Shown: positions 34,529-46,925, numbered from the stretch's first letter. The stretch: 64,000 bases of DNA from Cliona cf. orientalis (GCA_963930775.1 OZ005689.1:15624923-15688922), one strand, 5' to 3'. Notes: generated from the letters alone by a model not told the origin. Program-made: numbers and translations.

Positions 34529-35783
34529 TATTGTAAATATCCTTCACTGCAAAACAAAAATATTACATAAAAATGTTGAATGAAAGCATGACATTAATCA
34601 TTGTAATGAAAAAATAATAGGCATTGAATTAATATTCATACAAGGGTTATTTGTTAAAGTTAGTGGCAAGATGTAGTTTCTTAAAGTTATCTGTCATCCA
34701 GGTGTTAAATTTTGTTTTGTTGATAGATCGGAACACATTTGAACGTAATGATTTAAAAGAGTGGTGCTTTCTGTTCGGGATACAGTCAAATACCTTGCTT
34801 TTGAGTAATTCTTCAATTACCATCTTCAAATCACCTGAGTCAGATCTTCTGGTATGTTCACCTGAAAGGTAGGTGACCCCAGTGACCTTATCAAAATTGC
34901 TCAATGTATTCGAAATGACGCCCACCACCTTTCCAATTCTGACAATAGCACCAGGAGTTTTGTTGGCGCCAAGATGGGCTACTGCATCCTTACAAACTCT
35001 GTTTAAATGTTCCATATGGAGGTCACCAGACACATTTCTACCACAAGAGCCATGTGTATTCACAAAGCGACTCCATATCAATTGCTCGGCATATCGAGGT
35101 GGCAGTAAGTAATAGTAGTGACATAGCAAGTTAAATGATTCCAATGCATAATTTGTATGACCTGTTGCTCGAAAAAAAAAGAAACATAAATTTCCAACAC
35201 CGAAGATCCCTCTCTCCAGCACCTAACCTGATCAAATCCTTAAACTCCAACAGGAACAAGCCCATCGTAAGAACTTCTTTACCATACTCGTGTATATGAT
35301 CCATCGATTGTGAGCGTTTCTTTGTTTCTACTGGGAAGCTCAAATCCACAAACGACGATAATATTTTTTTTACTGCTGCTTTCAAGATCATTGCTGGGTT
35401 GTCTGTGTCAGATGGGAGCAACATTTCATCTGGTTTATCATCAATTTTGCTCATTCCGAATATTTTCATAGCAGCAACTATAATGTGTGCTGTTGTTACC
35501 AGTTCAAACAAATCCTCACAGGAATTCATATCGTTTTTGGGGTCGCAAACAACATTCCTTCGTATAATTCGGTTGATCAGATTTCGAAGTTGATAGAGAG
35601 TACCTCCTTGACTTGAGCTAGTCTTGTACAGCCTGGTCCATACAACCTTGTTTGTAAAACAGATAATACAAAACATTAATTACTGATACTAGTAAATGAA
35701 ATTCTTATAATGATGTAGCACATACATACTATTATAGGATTGAATGACATCATTGTAAACATTAGCTACACATAATATTATTA

Positions 35784-36093
35784 CATAGGCGGCGGAAGGA
35801 AGTTCTATTTGGGGGGGCAGATAACCATTCATTGCGCGCAAAGCGCGCGCGAAAATTTTGGACCACGCCCACTTAATTGAAGTTTAAAGGTCACTCGTGG
35901 ATTGTGATGGTGCTATTACTGTCTAGAAGAAAGAAACGATGGAAAATTGGCACAATGATCGACTTTTGAGGCTATTCTAGGCAGCTTTCATGAAAAGAGA
36001 TAAGTCTGGCTGATTTGTGACCTCATTAGGCCCTGGATTTTGGGGGGGGGGGGGGCAACTGCCCCCCCTGCCCCCCCGGTTCCGCCGCCTATG
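35784..36093. mobile_element. MITE with CATAGGCGGCGGAA ends
   Basis: CATAGGCGGCGGAA at the left is mirrored by TTCCGCCGCCTATG at the right, 310 bp in all, with a long G run and its C counterpart next to the right end. It lies in an intron (or split exon) of the DUF6589 gene. Confidence 0.85.
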
Positions 36094-38716
36094 TATTATT
36101 TTGCCTACCTTCAAATAGCACATCTTCGTATGCCAGTCTTCCACTACTGGAATGAACCCACCAAGACAACTGCGACCATTTTCTGAGTTGTTTCGAACAC
36201 TTTGAGCACCACGGATCCTGGCCACTGTTAGTTGATCACCACCCAGGAGAATGTGATGAAAATGATCAACTTGAACTGAAACGTGTTCAATACCAGTAAC
36301 TTCATCCCCATGAGGTACGTCAAATTCTTGAGTTGTCCGTTTTGTGGGTACATACTTATGTATGGAATCGAGGATTTCCACCATCTCATTTATAACTGTT
36401 TCATTCTTGAGAATAACACCCAATGGAATCTACATAATATTTATAATAAAATTATAATTATCTAGCATCGGTGATAATAGATAAAACTCACCACATTTGA
36501 CTTTTTGGACATCTCCTTTGAATACTTGTGTTGGATAACCTTTGGAACAACTGGAGCATACTTAGAGAAGTGCGGTAAATGTTCCACTAGTATTTTCGAT
36601 ATTAAATAACAAAGTTGTCGGTAATTGCTTCGTAATCTTCTGCTAGGGGCAAAAATTTGCTAAAATCAATCTCATCTGGGTCAATAATTCTACTTTCGTT
36701 GGACAAATGGCTGAGATCTACTCGATCTTGAACTGCATACATATTGAAGTAATGCAAAGATTGGCTTTGATGGTCTACCCTCATGTCCCTAGGCTTTATT
36801 GTTTTATCTATGTTATCACCAATCAGTTTGTAACATAGATATGGCTTACATATGGTGTTATGCTCTGGGGATAGGCTAACACCTTCACACGTGGGACAAA
36901 GTTGATCGGTGGAGAAGCTCATTTGGTCTTGTGAGTGGCCAAGTGCTTCGTCATGTGATATCATGCTTATCTCTTGGGAAGATCTCTCCTCTTGCAATGT
37001 GTGTCCTCTTTCTGGGGTCGAGCTCCTTATGATATCACAAGCTTCCATTTGCTCGTGTGCACTGCTCTTGGCATGCAGGAGATGATGTACTATAATTACT
37101 CAGAAAGGAAATGTCTGGGGCAGTGGGACTGAAAGGGATGATAGGACTGGGAGGAAGAGGATCATCACTAATAATTGTACTGCAATCACTGAATGGGATT
37201 GATTCTCGTATGGTGACTGGCTGATCATCTTGATCATCGAACACATGGTTAAATATTTCATCAAAACTCTCTGAGTCAGAAAATTGAAGGGAAAGGTCGT
37301 TTTCAATCATCAAAGATGACTTTGTTGCGGCAGTAATTCCCTGTATGCATAATTATTATCGTTAATTTGATTAATACAGAGAGAGGGCACTACATGGATT
37401 TCCTCTTTGACCGGAATCTCTCCTCCCCATAAACGAAAATTGCCAAGTAGCTATACGTACTATTAACGTAGTGTCCTGGGCAAGCACCATTAATGTACTG
37501 TATGCATTTCAATGTATACAAATGTATCCCGTGGGGTAGGCGCCCATTTCGAGTTATGTTTAACCATGTACCCATGGGGGATGCTAAGGTATTAAGTTTA
37601 TTGTAGAACGATAAATAATGCAATACGTATTAATTTTGTCTATATGTGGTCTCAGAAGCCATCATTACCTGAGATGTGGACACAAATGGTAGTAGATTGT
37701 CCCTCCATTCTAATACTTGTTCATCATGCTTTAGTCCTAGTTGGTCAATTGCACGCAGCGTACCAGAGTTTGAAAGGCAAATCCCATTTTTTGCAACCTG
37801 GCAAATAGCTACACATAAGAATTATAGCATATGCATAAATTACACACACCTAATGATACACACTGCATGTGTCAGTGACTACTGTGGGTAGGAGGGAGGG
37901 ACCTACAGTAGAGTGCTAAGTAAACAGCAACCTTACACATGTGTACACTGCAATACAGTCACACATGCACACACTCAAACATACATCAAAGTACAATAAT
38001 ATTACTATAACTATGCACATGTAGACTACTGTACTGACATATACATGACTATACTTTTATAGTACAATATTATAATTATGGCTATAATATAATTCTGCAT
38101 GCACCTCATCAGATACTAATAAAAAGCTGTTTTATAAGCTATTATCCGCATTACCCAAACCAATAATTTGTGGATAGATGTAATGGATTATGTATGCATG
38201 CACCATCGAACATGCAGACAATGTCATACCTGTTTGCTAGAATGTCCAGCATAAAGTATAGCTGATATAATATGCTGGATTAAACAGGCAGATGGGCGGC
38301 AAGCTTTTGCCAATATAGATGCACAAATTCCAATGACTACTTGGTCATCAAGATTGGAATGTGCAGAAATGCTCGATTTGAGAACAGAATGAAGAATTGG
38401 AGCTTTACATTGGATGACAGCATCAAGTGCGTTCCATGTGAAGTTGCATAATTTATCCTTCCCTTTATCCAACAAAAAGGAATCGGAGCATAACTGCTTC
38501 ATTTCATCTTTTACATATTTCTTTAAACCAGAAATTATGAAGCGGCGGACTGTCTCGTTACTCAATGCATGCTTAGCAAATGACTGATGAGATCTCCTTC
38601 CGAGTGTCTTACCCATAGCTTGTCTGGATGGTGTTAATAAGTATGACCTCTGATGAGAAGGATTATTGACAGTAACCTATTAATTAAATTAGAATGGTGG
38701 AAATGCATGCATATTA

Positions 38717-39231
38717 ACAGACTGTCCAACCTACTCAGCATGACTAAGTGGGACATTTTTTAATTTAATTACCGGTGTGCGCAATAACTAATTTACAAGT
38801 GTATTACAGTGTCGTAATCACAAGCATGAATCATGATAATGATGTATTGATGTTTGCCTCACTGATTTCAATACATTTGTGCTGCCCATGCCCAAGAGTA
38901 ACTACATAATATGATCATCTATCAGTGCCGCTATGTGTACAGTATTTTTAGCTACTGATCATGAATCCTGACCACGTAGATAAAAAACTGAAAATTTGGG
39001 GATTTAGTACATACATCACATATTATGGAGCTCTGTAAAATTTAATAGCATGCAAAATGCTAAAAAATGGAAATGTTTATATTAAATGACAGGAGAACAG
39101 CACTATGGTAAGTTGTTTCACAGACTAAATGTGGGACAAATGGTGTCCCAAGTAAGGGTAGTGTGGGACGTGGGACAATTTGTCCGAAAGAGGGACTGTC
39201 CCACTCAAAGTGGGACGGTTGGACAGTCTGT
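38717..39231. mobile_element. MITE with ACAGACTGTCCAAC ends, 4-bp TSD
   Basis: ACAGACTGTCCAAC and GTTGGACAGTCTGT bound 515 bp; ATTA flanks both sides (38713-38716, 39232-39235). Interior GTGGGAC repeats resemble those of the element at 49965-50515. It lies in the first intron of the DUF6589 gene. Confidence 0.8.
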
Positions 39232-39793
39232 ATTAACAATAATGATATTGCTACTATATCAACGAGCATTTACCATTACAGCTCCTTCACTCGTCTCTAC
39301 CCGTGATTTCTTCCTCCGTGGAATTGCTTCTCCACTTGAAGGCCTCTTTGTTGCTCTACTTACTTCACCAACGTGATTGGCACAAACGAATTGTAGTTTG
39401 CCTTTGAGTAGTTCTTCCACATTTGCTAGTTCGCTTTTGAGACGTCCATATCTCTCAGCCAATCGAAAACATTTCGTACAGAGGTACCCAGATCCAAAGT
39501 GCGCTGTAGCCTCAGGAAAATCGATAGACCTTGAGATAGAAAGAAGAGTATTTCTTGAGTCTGCTCCTAAGGTGCGGCGAGAGCTACTGACGGAGACCCC
39601 ATCACCGCAGGCTTTACAGCGCTCCATATCACACGTTGGCTTAGTACTTCTCTTCACTAGGTTCCAGTACAGCTGCAGCGCGCAAGATTGAGACGCTACT
39701 AGTTGGGCGGGACGATTTTCGCGGAGGTCGTCCTGCCCAACTAGTACGCGGCCGGGCGATTTGCGCACCGCGCCCGCGCAGATTATTCTCTAC

Positions 39794-39825
39794 GTCACGT
39801 CACGTCACGTTCTGAACGTGACGTT
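39794..39825. promoter_or_regulatory. Cluster of TGACGT/ACGTCA sites
   Basis: ACGTCACGTCACGTCACGTT followed by CTGAACGTGACGTTTCG gives four to five CRE-like cores in 40 bp, about 170 bp upstream of the DUF6589 start on the minus strand. It could be a promoter or a transposase-binding array of the element's end. Confidence 0.45.
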
Positions 39826-39867
39826 TCGAATGTTATGCAATCGTGGATCCAAACGGGTATAGGCAGT

Positions 39868-39938
39868 GGGCCAGACCCTCCTCCCCCCGCGTGTTTATCC
39901 TGAAAGAACTAAACGCTGCGGAGTGTGAGGGTCTGGCT
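39868..39938. repeat. Short hairpin GCCAGACCCTC/GAGGGTCTGGC
   Basis: GGCCAGACCCTC is mirrored by GAGGGTCTGGCTT 45 bp later. It sits exactly between the helicase/DUF6589 element and the start of the segmental duplication, so it may mark an element end. Confidence 0.5.
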
Positions 39939-40238
39939 TGCGAGACTAGTCAGAAATGAGCAAATACCTTGACCCAGAGTAGCTATATACTAGATATATA
40001 TAGAATCATTGATAATTTTTCAGTTTTATCACAATGTCTATCATCATGCATTCAAATTAGGAAACTGCACAATGCAAGCTTACACAATCATGTAGCTAGT
40101 TGTATTGCAACCATGTATATACTCTAATCAACCTATGTATTGATCAAGTTTGACTTAAAGTTAGCATCTAGCTAGACTCATTCTAAATTAACAGTAGTAT
40201 ACATGCATAATATAACATTCAATGTTAGTTTTCTTTCA

Positions 40239-41113
40239 TCAGGGGCATATCGATCGTGGAAGCATGCACATGATTTCATTTTGGTAATACTCCGGCAAGC
40301 ATTCTGGAGTGAGTGTTGGACAGCCAGAAATTGCCAACCCATACAGAATTACTTCTGAACCAAAAACTTCTTTAAGTTCACCATTTCCAGCATCTCCTAG
40401 TTCAATAATTGCCTTTCCACCATTAAATCCATCTTCTTCGCTTGTAAACAACTTGCATGATGGTCCCCTTAAAGTTGAATCATCATGCAGTTTAGCCATG
40501 CATGGAAAGATTCCTTCAACATTGACGAATATTCCAGCAAGGCCACTTTTGTGGCGATCAGCAAATTTTGGGTAATAGGCAAGCAAATTGTCACTTGATA
40601 TGGCACTTTTTGCTGGGTCTTGGATGGATATTTCAGAGGTTGAGTTGGTTGAGAATAGGCGCAGACGTCGTTTGGTTATCATGTGCAGTCTAAGACTAGC
40701 AATGTCTGCAAGGCAAACAGTATACTATCATTATTGCCCTTCATTAAAGACCATGCATGTACACTATAACAGAGGTATTCCTACCATTGCATGCTGTTTA
40801 AAGCAAAATGTGGGAGAAACCCCCGAAAACATGATTGGGACCATTAATGCACATAATATTATTATACATGCATTCTATACATGCACTACTAAAAGGTGAA
40901 AGTTGCAGCTGAATTATAACAGTACAACAGAGAGCATGCAGGCCGCTGCCTAGAGTATCTATAAGTCTCAGAGTAAGAACCCTAATATTATTATTATACT
41001 GGGATCATGATTTCCTTACATGGCTCTATCATCTGTGCGTCAGATGGAGCAAAAGGCACAGAGAGTACCATAGCCATCAATACCATCATTGTTATCTTTA
41101 CAATTGTCTGCAT
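40239..41113 (-). CDS. Small secreted protein with the dermatopontin-gene C-terminal domain, copy 1
   Basis: Two exons on the minus strand, 41020-41113 and 40239-40705 (94 + 467 nt = 187 codons with stop), joined in phase 1 by a 314-bp intron. Exon 1 is a signal peptide (MQTIVKITMMVLMAMVLSVP). Exon 2 is one domain: NLLAYYPKFADRHKSGLAGI, VFVNVEGIFPC-type core, CKLFTSEEDGFNGGK, IELGDAGN, LYGLAISGCP, CLPEYY, MCMLPRSICP. The last exon of the dermatopontin gene (31468-31928) aligns throughout and enters in the same phase after a Tyr codon, so they share an ancestor. The conserved Cys suggest disulfides. Function unknown; an extracellular ligand or matrix role is inference. Confidence 0.85.
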
Positions 41114-41225
41114 TTCGAAGGACGATATACGAATCAAAAGAGTTGAAGAATCCTTGTTTCTCTTCACTTAATCTTTTAGTTGCTTGAGTCAACTGATATA
41201 GTAGAGTGCCAGCTAAATTTATTAC

Positions 41226-41236
41226 TTTTATATACC
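41226..41236 (-). promoter_or_regulatory. TATA box of secreted-protein copy 1
   Basis: On the minus strand GGGTATATAAAAGTAAT stands about 115 bp before the ATG. The matching site of copy 2 (about 47043-47052) reads ATGGTATAAAAGTAAT. Confidence 0.55.
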
Positions 41237-42304
41237 CTTTGGTGTTGGTACGTGATCATCACTGCGGGATCAAGCACTCAACACGTAGCTACCAGCAAAT
41301 CTATCAAAGATGGACTTCTATGGCATCTTGTACAAATGGAACCCAAAATATGGAATTCCAATTTCCATTAAACAGTCAAGAGGAACGCAAGTCGCTACCA
41401 CTGAGATAATTGTTCTGTTCCGGCAAGATGAAGTAGCTCTTGCTACCAATATTATAACTATGGAAGGTTGAGGCCATATTCACGGTAGTCCAGGCAGCTG
41501 TTACAAAAATCTTACAATCAAGAGGAACAAAAATCACGTTCACTGAGCACTTATTCACTTCCATGAAAGGAAGGGATCATGAACTATAATTAGCAAGCCA
41601 AATTAAAATTAATGACACCTTGCCAAACACACTTTTACAGCCACAAATTGAAGGAACCAAAGCTACTACCACTTGCATGCATGAACACTGTCAATTACAG
41701 AAGAGGAATATACAAAATTGTCACCAACATTGAGTCAGACTACCACATAGTATTACATAATATTACTATTCTAATTTGTATACCGATATCTCTATAGGTA
41801 TACCATGTATATGTACTGACGTTCACTATAGTCATTTCTATCATTATTATTTATTATGCATAATAAAATATAATATTATAATTTAGTCTTATGACATTGT
41901 AGTGATGGCTATGGCATTATTTTATACATGCAGGGCTCAGGACATTGGTCAACTCCATCTTGTAGCTATACATGTTTGGTGATACAATGAATAGAGAGAG
42001 TGTATTGGACATCAGAGAGAGCACTAGCTATAGTGTAGCTATACAACATAATATTTTATTATATACAATGCATGTACTGTTCACTGGCAGTATAGTGCAT
42101 GCACTCGCTAATCAGAATGTGTTTACTGTCATGTTATCATCATGATGGTGGATTATGAGGATGCTTGAAAGTGGGGATATAATATAGTTATTCCATCATT
42201 CAGGAAGAACAGAGTAGCTATAAGTGATCTCATCTGGTAGGACACCATATGCATGATTCTATATATATGTGACCCACTGCATTGCAGTGAAGATGTAAAT
42301 GCTC

Positions 42305-42640
42305 ATTAACTGTTACAGTAGCTAGCACTTGTATGCAAGTCCTAAGATTTTTTTCAGGGTCTCAGGACTTGAGTGGGGATCGAACCCACACATTCACATC
42401 TCCGGTGTGATGCTCTACCAATTGAGCTACCAAGCCCTTGGAAGCAAGTTGGTGGGGAGAAAGGGTATAATATTATAAATGCTAGTCACGTAGTGCGCAT
42501 TTTCTTACATAAACGTCACTTATACAACACCCCTGGGTGACAATGCTGCCACCTATGGCATTCGGCTACACGCTGTAGCCATCAAGCCTGACTCATCAAA
42601 AGGATTATTAACTGTAGCACTTGTATACAAGTCCTGAGAT
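42305..42640 (-). repeat. Composite tRNA-derived SINE, reverse orientation
   Basis: On the minus strand the 3' half reads GGGCTTGGTAGCTCAATTGG then TAGAGCA, anticodon-loop GGA, GGGTTCGATCCCCACTCAAG, then the tail ending GACTTGCATACAAGTGCTA. The acceptor and T stems pair fully. The left half (42530-42600) holds CACCCAGGGGTGTTGT and a GGCTACAGCGTGTAGCC stem and is preceded by a second tail at 42605-42640. Organisation matches 3040-3400. Confidence 0.7.
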
Positions 42641-44102
42641 TTTTTTTTTTCACGGCACCATCATGCAGGAAGGACAAAGTAGCTATAAGTGATCTCATCT
42701 GACGGAGCTGAAATCTGCAGCCATGGAACCAAAATAAGACGGCTATAGCTACTGGCTATTACAACAGATTATTGAACGTATCAGTTCATATCTCCTAGTA
42801 GTCTAGATCTAGTACAGGGAGAGTGCTTTTGTCACCGGAACCTCCAGTAGCTATGATAGTGTACAATTAAGCAGCATTTCCACTAATTTTCTGAAGTTCG
42901 CAAAAATGTAGCCATGCACACAAAGTATTTCTATAGATTGCGCAATGTGCGCGCGGAGTACATGTATGTGCTCTACAGAGCTCTAGTTACGATAATTGAA
43001 GCCCTTATTAACCCTCGCCGCAAAGCGTAGGCGGAGAGTTACTGCAATTGTTTGTCCGTCCGTCCATCCATCCATCCATCCGTTTGTCTGTCCGTCTGTT
43101 TGTCCATCCGTCCGTATGGTACAAGAATCGTCTGAGAGAAAGTACGCATCAGGATTACCAGGCATCAAGGAAGAGTGGTTAAGTCCTGCCCAGTGGTAGT
43201 AGTGTGCAGCTGTGGTTGCCATTCTGTGCCTTGCTGGTCAGTTGTCAATGCAGTGACAGTGTAAACAGGCAGTGGCTCTCAAGTGCATAATTCAGTTTAA
43301 GTACTCACAGAGACTTTCAATTAATATAGTGACATAGGCAGGTGCCTTCCCCCTATACGCCTATAGCTATCATGCACTGACTCTGAAGAAAACTGGAGTA
43401 CCTCAGGTGCAGGGTATGTATATGGTAGTATGTATCTAGTTTAATACTCCTGATATTGAGCAGGCATACATACTGAGATATGAGATCTAGCTACATGACA
43501 TTGTGCATGAGTCATGCATGCGTATAGTGGTGAGGATTGTGCACTCCTGTGCATTCATTTGAAATAGCATAAATAGCACTGCTCACTGGTTTGGAAGTTG
43601 AAGTCTATACCTTCATTTAGTTAGTACTACCACTGAGCTACATTTTGAGACTCAAGAACAGCTTCTTGGATGAACAGAAAAGTTTGTAGAGGTAGAGTAT
43701 AAAGTTGACACAGATTTGGTATGCACGTGTGGTTTACGCATATCATTATCTCCTTGACGTACTGTATAGCTACATCATGCAATTCCTGATGGTCCTACCC
43801 ATTTGCTTTGGGGGCTTGGGATTGCTGATCCATCAAAACACACAACATCACAGCGTATTTCGTGCAAAAACATCACGGTTCCACTTGTTGAATTGAACTG
43901 ATTGTTAATCAGAACGAGTTTAATTACGTAGTTTGATAATTGCGTCCTAGTCAATGCGTGCCAAATTGCGAATCCCGATGGACGACCCCGTACTGTACTG
44001 TAGTGTAGTATACCAGCACGTTTATTTTTGCGAATTGCGAAACGTAGAAAAACTCGCAATTCGCAATTAATAGATACTCGCTATTAAAACCCGACCTACG
44101 GT
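42641..44102. other. Intergenic with simple repeat
   Basis: No gene. CCGTCCATCCATCCATCC-type tetranucleotide repeats lie at 43050-43110. From about 43900 TIR-like words built on GCGAATTGCG occur in both directions, probably a degenerate miniature element. Confidence 0.45.
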
Positions 44103-44342
44103 ATGCTCCAGGCATGTCCAGGCACAAGGTTAGCACAGACTAGGGCCAAGAACAGAACTCACACTTTCCATCGACAACAGCAAGCGAGAGCAGCTGCTGA
44201 AGCAAAAGTAAGACTTCCAAGCCACCTCCAAAGAGCTGTGGATGTATCTTCCGAAAAAGGAGCCTCAAGTTGGCTCTCTGTTCTGCCTATTGCAGAGCAA
44301 GGCTTTGCCCTAGCTACAAAAGGGAGCTCTGATCTCGTGTGA
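44103..44342 (+). pseudogene. Retroelement-associated ORF fragment, fossil
   Basis: The stretch SSEKGASSWLSVLPIAEQGF resembles a module recurrent in invertebrate retroelement-type proteins (ASSWL...P...HGF...KGAFRDAL pattern, recalled). Only a short piece remains, so the element is broken and its family cannot be fixed. Confidence 0.4.
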
Positions 44343-45777
44343 AGTTGATTTTGTGAGAATTGAGAATTGATTTCGTGGCGGGGGTTGATCTCATGTGAAT
44401 TGATCTTGTGGGAGCACCCCCACTGCAGACTGCTTCTACATGCTGTGGGTGACACCTCCCTCCCCCCCCCCCCCCACCCAAATCCTAGTAGCCTATAAGC
44501 TATTGGCTATAATTGAGCAGCTGGAGGGTTCTGCACTCCAGTGCTTTAATTGAGACATTGTGCTTGGCCTACAATGTCATGATACTAAGTTACTAGTAAT
44601 CATTCCAAACATTATTACTAATTTAGTATAAGCATGATGAGATAAACAAGTTCAATCCTGCACAAGTACTGGATGGTCCAGCCTGGCTGCTGAGGTTGTT
44701 TGTCACCAATTCAATATTAGTGTGTCCAAAGAATTTCGAAAAGTTCAGAAAACTGGTACAAAGATGCTACCGTAACAGGCATAAAGAGCAACCTTAGAGC
44801 AGCCGAACAATATGTATAATATTGCTGGGGATTTACTCCGTTTTCTACAACCTTTTAATGTTACTCACTAGCTACTGTCTCTCATTTTGCTCCTTGCACA
44901 GTAATACAGACATGGCAACGTACAAACTATGGGCCACCAAGGGTCCCCAGATATCTATAATATCTCAGCCCTGGTTAGAAGTTTAACCACGAAACAAATT
45001 GCACCAGATAGCTCACAGAATGAACTATCAATTGATCCCTTAACCAAGTAATTAAAATTGGTTGCACAGAAGCACCGCTAGCTTCATATTTGTTTGTATT
45101 AAGTTTATATGGAGAAGTGGATTGGATGGGTATATGCCATATTATTGCCTTGCAATGGTTTTATTTACGAATACTGTTAGATAGCACTTGCAAATAGCTC
45201 AAACATTCATGATAGTGGGACTTCAATACTGCTTTAGGTTACTGCTGAACTTGGGGCCTCTGTATATCAACTCTCTTTAGAGCCCAGCAGAGTGCGTTTC
45301 TTTCCACAATACCAACCTATAACTATTTCTAGATTCACTAAATCTGAATGAAATTACCTAAAAAGTATAATAATCCACAAAAAGTAGGCCATCAATGACT
45401 TACAATGATGCATATTATTGAAATTAGCACTAGAAAAAACCACAGTAAGGACCACTAAAAGTTTTGGAGGTAATATATATAGATACTCACAAACCTAGCA
45501 TAAGGCAGAAACTGCAGAAATAAGTGCCAGAAAAATCATGTATATTGATGTTTCTTACTATCAAATCCAGAAAGTACAGCAAAAGAACTGCTGATTGACG
45601 TGCAAAGCATGGAAAACGGTCGAGAATTGGCTTGTGGGTGTGAAAATTTGTAATGTCACTTTATGGTGCGCGTTTAGATAGAGTAGCTATAATGCCAAGC
45701 AACACATTTTTGCGGGTTATAATTATCCTTTGGATAATATATTATGTACAATATTATAATTATAATCCTAGTCAGAA
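44343..45777. other. Intergenic, no gene seen
   Basis: AT-rich apart from a C run at about 44461-44475. No exon or clear mobile element was recognised. Confidence 0.4.
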
Positions 45778-46053
45778 ATGAGCAAACATCTTGACCCAGT
45801 ACTAGATATATAATTATAATAGCATCATTGATAATTTTTCAGTTTCATCACAATGTCTATCATTATGCATTCAAATTAGGAAAATGCACAATGCAAGCTT
45901 ATACAATAATGTAGATGTATTACAACCATGTATATACTATAATCAACCTATGTATTGATCAAGTTTGACTTAAAGTTAGCATCTAGCTAGACTCATTCCA
46001 AATTAACAGTATAATTATACATGTATATAACATTCAATGTTAGTTTTCTTTCA

Positions 46054-46925
46054 TCAGGGGCATATTGATCGTGGAAGCATGCACATGATTTCATTTTGGT
46101 AATACTCCGGCAAACATTCTGGAGTGAGTGTTGGACAGCCAGAAATTGCCAACCCATAGAGCATTACTTTTGAACCAAAAACTTTTTTAAGTTCAAGATT
46201 TCCAACATCTCCTAGTTCAATAATTGCCTTTCCACCATTAAATCCATCTTCTTCGCTTGTAAATAACTTGCATGGTGGTCCCCTTAAACTTGTTTCTTCA
46301 CGCAGTTTAGCCATGCATGGAAAGATTCCTTCAACATTGACGAATATTCCAGCAAGATCACTGTTGTGGCGATCAGCAAATTTTGGGTAATAAGCAAGCA
46401 AATTGTCACTTGATATGGCACTTTCTGCTGGGTCTTGGATGGATATTTCAGAGGTTGAGTTGGCTGAGAATAGGCGCAGACGTCGTTTGGTTATCATGTG
46501 CAGTCTAAGACTAGCAATGTCTGCAAGGCAAACAGTATACTATCATTATTGCGCTTCATTACAGACCATGTACACTAACAGAGGTATTCCTAAAATTGCA
46601 AGCTGTTTATAGCAAAATGTGGGAGAAATCCCCGAAAACATGACTGGGACCATTGGCACATTAGCTAATATTATTAATACATGCATTCTATGCATGCACT
46701 ACTAAAATTAAAGTGAAAGTTACAGCTAAATTACAATACTACAACAGAGAGCATGCAGGCCACTGCTAGAGTATCTATAAGTCTCAGAGTAAGAACCTAA
46801 TATTATTATTATACTATGATCATGATTTCCTTACATGGGTCTATCGTCTGTGCGTCAGATGGAGCAAAAGGTACCGAGAGTACCGTGGCCATCAATACTA
46901 TCGTTATCTTTACAGTTGTCTGCAT
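46054..46925 (-). CDS. Small secreted protein with the dermatopontin-gene C-terminal domain, copy 2
   Basis: Exons 46835-46925 and 46054-46520 (91 + 467 nt = 186 codons with stop). The signal peptide starts MQTTVKITIVLMATVLSVP; the mature domain matches copy 1 with all Cys kept. About 17 residues differ in the 147-residue C-terminal part. They cluster in the loop after GIFPCMAKL (REETS here, HDDST in copy 1) and around the LELKKVFGSK segment. The open frame and splice sites are intact, so both copies look functional. Confidence 0.85.

Larger units (their letters stand above)
34647..39627 (-). pseudogene. DUF6589-type transposase-like protein, broken
   Basis: On the minus strand, an N-terminal Cys-pair finger (MERCKACGDG ... 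YLCTKCFRLAERYG; ATG 39625-39627) leads, via an intron holding a MITE, to RRSHQSFAKHALSNET (about 38224-38676). Exons at about 37670-37800 and 37075-37342 follow, then LHYFNMYAVQDRVDLSHLS (about 36700-36760), EHLPHFSKYAPVVPK, and HILLGGDQLTVARIRGAQ (36190-36260). Next are VWTRLYKTSSSQGGTLYQLRN (35590-35650, split by a MITE from the previous exon) and GHTNYALESFNLLCHYYYLLPPR with a stop at 34647. The GGDQLT Asp and ALESF Glu recall a DDE-type core (inference). Frame changes near 37050 and 36600 show decay. I match it to DUF6589 from memory. Confidence 0.75.
39946..42377 (+). repeat. Segmental duplication, copy 1
   Basis: Colinear with 45778-49421 from CTAGTCAGAAATGAGCAAA to the tail of a SINE. 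It carries gene copy 1 (40239-41113). Copy 1 keeps the empty sites of two miniature elements that are present in copy 2. Confidence 0.9.

Noticed and set aside
43040-43110. Plus- and minus-strand open frames around the CCGTCCATCC repeat
   Set aside because: Simple-sequence translation (poly Ser/Val/Pro or Asp/Gly/Trp repeats) without domain content.
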